Below, one piece after another: positions 51,168 through 53,516 of a DNA stretch of 53,516 bases. The DNA lies in contig JARLHA010000039.1 of the NCBI GenBank assembly GCA_031292485.1, positions 1 through 53,516 on the forward strand. The letters are read 5' to 3'. The notes under the pieces were generated by a model, which saw nothing but the letters and a program-made list of their open reading frames with translations, was not told where the DNA came from and ran no database searches. The stretch is from Mucilaginibacter sp. (GTDB taxonomy: Bacteria; Bacteroidota; Bacteroidia; Sphingobacteriales; Sphingobacteriaceae). Position 1 is the first letter of the stretch, and each line of letters starts with the position of its first letter. The position numbers and the translations under genes were made by a program.

Positions 51168-51476
51168 ATGGAATGGTATAATTATGTAGCTTGTTTTTTT
51201 GCCGGGGCCTTCCTGGCCAACGCGGTACCGCACTACATCAAAGGCGTATGCGGCGATAAGTTCCCAACACCTTTTGCAAAACCGCCGGGAAAAGGGCTGT
51301 CATCGCCACCAATAAATGTGCTGTGGGGGCTTTTAAATCTCGTTATTGGTTTTGTTTTGCTTAGAGCCGGAAAAGTTCGGCAGGACCCAGACAATACCTG
51401 GCCTTTAATTTTTGGCGGCATAGCGCTGATGAGTGTATTGGCGAGCAAAAATTTTCAGAAGAAGGATAAGGAGTAA
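51168..51476 (+). CDS. Small conserved membrane protein
   Basis: 102 residues. An N-terminal hydrophobic segment (~5-25, NYVACFFAGAFLANAVPHYIKG), a polar loop rich in Pro and Gly (DKFPTPFAKPPGKGLSSPP), and two further hydrophobic segments (~50-66 NVLWGLLNLVIGFVLLRAG; ~80-93 WPLIFGGIALMSVLAS). The FPTPFAKPPGKG loop is strikingly conserved-looking, as in an unnamed family seen in several phyla. Function unknown. Confidence 0.65.
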   Translation: MEWYNYVACFFAGAFLANAVPHYIKGVCGDKFPTPFAKPPGKGLSSPPINVLWGLLNLVIGFVLLRAGKVRQDPDNTWPLIFGGIALMSVLASKNFQKKDKE

Positions 51477-51489
51477 GAAACGACATTGC

Positions 51490-52047
51490 TCAATTATTTC
51501 CCGGTGGGCTGGTATTTTCCACCTTATCCGTCTCTTTTCTTTTACGCTCAATGAAATTTACAATTAGGCGGCTACTGGTCATCATAAAGTAGCTGATCAG
51601 CACTTTAACCAGCTCTGTTATTATAATACTGGCGCGCGGGTAATTTTTAAAATGAACGGTGTCGTTGATCTGCTGATAATAACTATATAGTTCTTTCAAA
51701 AACAGCGGCAAGCTATCAGCAAACATGGCAATACCCGCCAGCATAATAACAATCTTTAATACCGTCGACCTGTGTACGTTGATTTCCAATTTTTCTTCTT
51801 TTATACTGTTATCTAATTTAAGTATCCCGATAAGCCAATCCGTTCTAAACAGAAATGCGATGATCATAAACAAATAAATACTGATTGCAAAAAACAGAAA
51901 GCTGATCGTCAGCCAGTTGTTATCTAAAGGCTGGTTAAACGCCATAAAAACAGAAGAGATCAATTGCACAAGGGGGTAGTAGATCTGTAATACCAGGTAA
52001 ATGCCGAAAATTTTTAAAATGATGATCCAGAGGCTGCGTGGTGTCAT
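51490..52047 (-). CDS. Hypothetical four-helix membrane protein
   Basis: 185 residues. Four predicted transmembrane helices: ~7-31, ~44-66, ~92-113 (TVLKIVIMLAGIAMFADSLPLFL) and ~138-160 (ASIIITELVKVLISYFMMTS), with a charged C-terminal tail. The layout is like DUF2975-type proteins but I cannot confirm that family. It is convergent with the preceding small gene (13 bp apart). Confidence 0.6.
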   Translation of the reverse strand: MTPRSLWIIILKIFGIYLVLQIYYPLVQLISSVFMAFNQPLDNNWLTISFLFFAISIYLFMIIAFLFRTDWLIGILKLDNSIKEEKLEINVHRSTVLKIVIMLAGIAMFADSLPLFLKELYSYYQQINDTVHFKNYPRASIIITELVKVLISYFMMTSSRLIVNFIERKRKETDKVENTSPPGNN

Positions 52048-52404
52048 GATAAGTAATTATTTGGTTTGATAAATGTATAGGTTTGGGACTTATTTCGCAA
52101 ATCAGGCGGTTATGCATTTTTACAGCAATGCACCTCTAAATGATAGCAAATAACCGCCAAAGAGGCGAAATCATCCGCGGTAACCGACGAGCGGCTAATC
52201 AGCCCCGACAAAACCTCATTTACAGTCGATTAAGCAGGGAGATATAGCAGTAAATCAGCAAATTACCTGTTCATCGGTTAATATCAATGGCTTTGTCTAT
52301 TCGTATAAACCCGTAGTCTATTCCGTTTTTTTGGTGGCGAAAAAGGTTGTTGTTTTGGATATTGAAAATAACAAACACACACACCAAATTAAAATATTAA
52401 GACA
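52048..52404. other. 357-bp gap upstream of the DUF2807-like gene
   Basis: It holds an inverted repeat (GGCGGTTAT at 52105-52113, ATAACCGCC at 52150-52158) with a smaller TGCATT/AATGCA hairpin inside. The rest is probably promoter region; no TAnnTTTG box is convincing. Confidence 0.5.
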
Positions 52405-53007
52405 ATGAAAACACTAATTTTAACCATCGCCATCGCAGTTTCAACACTATTTGGAATCAGCCAAACCACTTATGCCTCCACCGGGACACAACAAGTAACT
52501 CAATTAACAGATGTAAGCAACATCAGTGAAATTGAAGTACACGGTAATGTGCAGCTTTATCTATCAGACGGAAACATTAACCAGGTGAAAGTTTACAACA
52601 ATTACTATGCTGAAAACGCATTGGTGCAGGATGAGAATGGCGTATTGCGCATCACGTCTTATAGCCCTGAAAAACTGATGGTTTGGGTTACCGCTAACCA
52701 ACTGGCTAAACTATCCGCTTATGATAACGCCGAAGTAAAATCATTCGGTAAACTCTCAACCATCGACCTGGATGTAAAACTATTCAACAACGCTTCCGCA
52801 AAACTGGATATGGATACTTTTTCAGCAAGTTTCAGTTTAGAGGGCTGCACAACGGCAGAGTTAACCGGTAAAATCACTAACGGAAACATTCAATACACAC
52901 ACGCTTCAACTTTAAACACTACCGGTTTGGATGTGTCACATTTAGTAAAAACCGCAAAACCCCATAGGTTCGGCCATGTACGCCCAACAGAATTTGCTTC
53001 TTTATAA
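52405..53007 (+). CDS. Secreted DUF2807 (GIN domain)-like protein
   Basis: 200 residues with a signal peptide (~1-25, ISQTTYAS). The mature part is a beta-rich domain: ISEIEVHGNVQLYLSDG, VLRITSY, LAKLSAYDNAEVKSFGKLSTIDLDVKLFNNASAKLDMD and FSLEGCTTAELTGKI. This is the pattern of DUF2807 proteins, which form a right-handed beta-helix-like stack of short strands. It is periplasmic or surface-located and its function is unknown. A strong terminator follows. Confidence 0.8.
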   Translation: MKTLILTIAIAVSTLFGISQTTYASTGTQQVTQLTDVSNISEIEVHGNVQLYLSDGNINQVKVYNNYYAENALVQDENGVLRITSYSPEKLMVWVTANQLAKLSAYDNAEVKSFGKLSTIDLDVKLFNNASAKLDMDTFSASFSLEGCTTAELTGKITNGNIQYTHASTLNTTGLDVSHLVKTAKPHRFGHVRPTEFASL

Positions 53008-53041
53008 TAACCGGTTTTAAAATACCCCACCAGTTGAAAGT

Positions 53042-53073
53042 GCCTCCCTGATTGAAATCGGGGAGGCTTTTTT
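53042..53073 (+). terminator. Intrinsic terminator
   Basis: GCCTCCC pairs with GGGAGGC, extended inward by GATT/AATC, then TTTTTT, 35 nt after the stop of the DUF2807-like gene. Confidence 0.85.
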
Positions 53074-53160
53074 GTTGATAATGACTCCGCAATTACGCCG
53101 CCTTGCGATCTGTTAAAACAAAGCTAATGCTCGTTAACCTAACGTGATTTGGATATAGGG

Positions 53161-53315
53161 AATTAGCATACAATTTCAAAATGCCCTATCGGGGCTACTG
53201 CTTTGTAGAAACCAAATACCAGGGATAATTGCCACGTCAGTGGCTACCCTTGGCGAATTGGGTAACCGCTGACGCGGCAATAATAACGTCTGAACATCGT
53301 GCTACAAAGCGGTAG
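53161..53315. repeat. Nested palindromic repeat, copy 2, interrupted on its right side
   Basis: Flank and left outer arm (53183-53208) match copy 1 at 6162-6345. The inner inverted repeat (53228-53282) has a central loop whose sequence is the reverse complement of the copy 1 loop. The right outer arm stops after CTACAAAGCGGTAG (53302-53315), where copy 1 continues CCCCGATGGGGC. Here a different sequence takes over. Confidence 0.75.
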
Positions 53316-53515
53316 AGGTTGTCTCAAAAGTCGGTTTTATAAAAAGCTTACCAAATAATATTTGCCTCTGTGCTATTTGCGTTCTTGTCTCCGTGACCTC
53401 TGTGGTTAAATTTCACCACGGAGGGCGCGAAGAAGACACAGAGAGGCGCAGAGTTTTTATAGCGCAAAATATAATTTTGTATAACCCTTCTTTATTTCAC
53501 TTATGAGACAGCCTC
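53315..53515. mobile_element. 201-bp MITE-like element with terminal inverted repeats
   Basis: The left end GAGGTTGTCTCAAAAG and the right end (reverse complement GAGGCTGTCTCATAAG) match at 14 of 16 positions. The interior holds a long imperfect palindrome around CTCTGTGGT/CACCACGGAG (about 53360-53455) and no ORF. It begins exactly where palindromic repeat copy 2 breaks off. The window ends one base after its right end. Confidence 0.65.
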
Positions 53516-53516
53516 A

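Overview
The window looks like chromosomal DNA of a member of the Bacteroidota, most likely Sphingobacteriaceae close to Mucilaginibacter or Pedobacter. Supporting signs are TAnnTTTG-type promoter boxes, weak Shine-Dalgarno sequences, a CarboxypepD_reg TonB-dependent receptor, an ECF sigma/anti-sigma pair, a DPP-IV-type S9 peptidase, and the gene order ssb-mutY-HU-TPR-rng. No rRNA, tRNA, CRISPR array or complete insertion sequence was seen.

Layout. 1-6.1 kb: an ECF sigma factor, a putative anti-sigma factor and an outer-membrane protein cut by the window edge (minus strand); then a UPF0175/DUF3368 toxin-antitoxin pair, a secreted amidohydrolase and a GH36 alpha-galactosidase (plus strand). 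6.1-7.4 kb: a nested palindromic repeat, small DUF2442 and VapB-like genes, and a membrane-protein frame with no normal start. 7.4-21.2 kb: one long minus-strand branched-chain amino-acid run, in transcription order ilvD, ilvB, ilvN, an O-methyltransferase, ilvC, leuC, a GxxExxY protein, an ABM-domain protein, leuD, leuB, a methyltransferase, leuA, ilvA. It covers the whole route from threonine and pyruvate to isoleucine, valine and leucine, apart from the final transaminase. 21.2-27.3 kb: a RelE-type TA pair, an outer-membrane protein, pnuC with a duplicated 3' fragment, and an M13 peptidase. 28-37 kb: acyl-CoA dehydrogenase, coiled-coil proteins, a TlpA-like thioredoxin, a TonB-dependent receptor, an A-type Fe-S carrier and a methylmalonyl-CoA mutase catalytic chain. 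37.6-47 kb: dnaA, radA, a HEPN/MNT pair, rng, a 29-residue basic protein that is easily missed, a TPR protein, HU, mutY and ssb. 47-53.5 kb: a DPP-IV-like peptidase, a class-C-type serine hydrolase, small membrane proteins, a DUF2807-like protein, and a second palindromic repeat interrupted by a 201-bp element with terminal inverted repeats.

The most unusual signal lies between genes. Nearly every intergenic gap of the ilv/leu run, and several gaps elsewhere, holds a short degenerate array with a strict period of 7, 8 or 9 bp. Each unit has a fixed core and variable remaining bases, and the core differs from locus to locus. The arrays typically begin at, or supply, the stop codon of the preceding gene, and are often arranged as two inverted arms. 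One pair of inverted 9-bp arms encloses the GxxExxY gene, which has a PD-(D/E)XK-like motif, between leuC and the ABM gene. One 7-bp array lies in frame inside radA, and one repeat forms the N-terminus of ilvB. I read these as one class of element: the GxxExxY cassette may be the gene-bearing form and the hairpins gene-less relatives. That link is inference.
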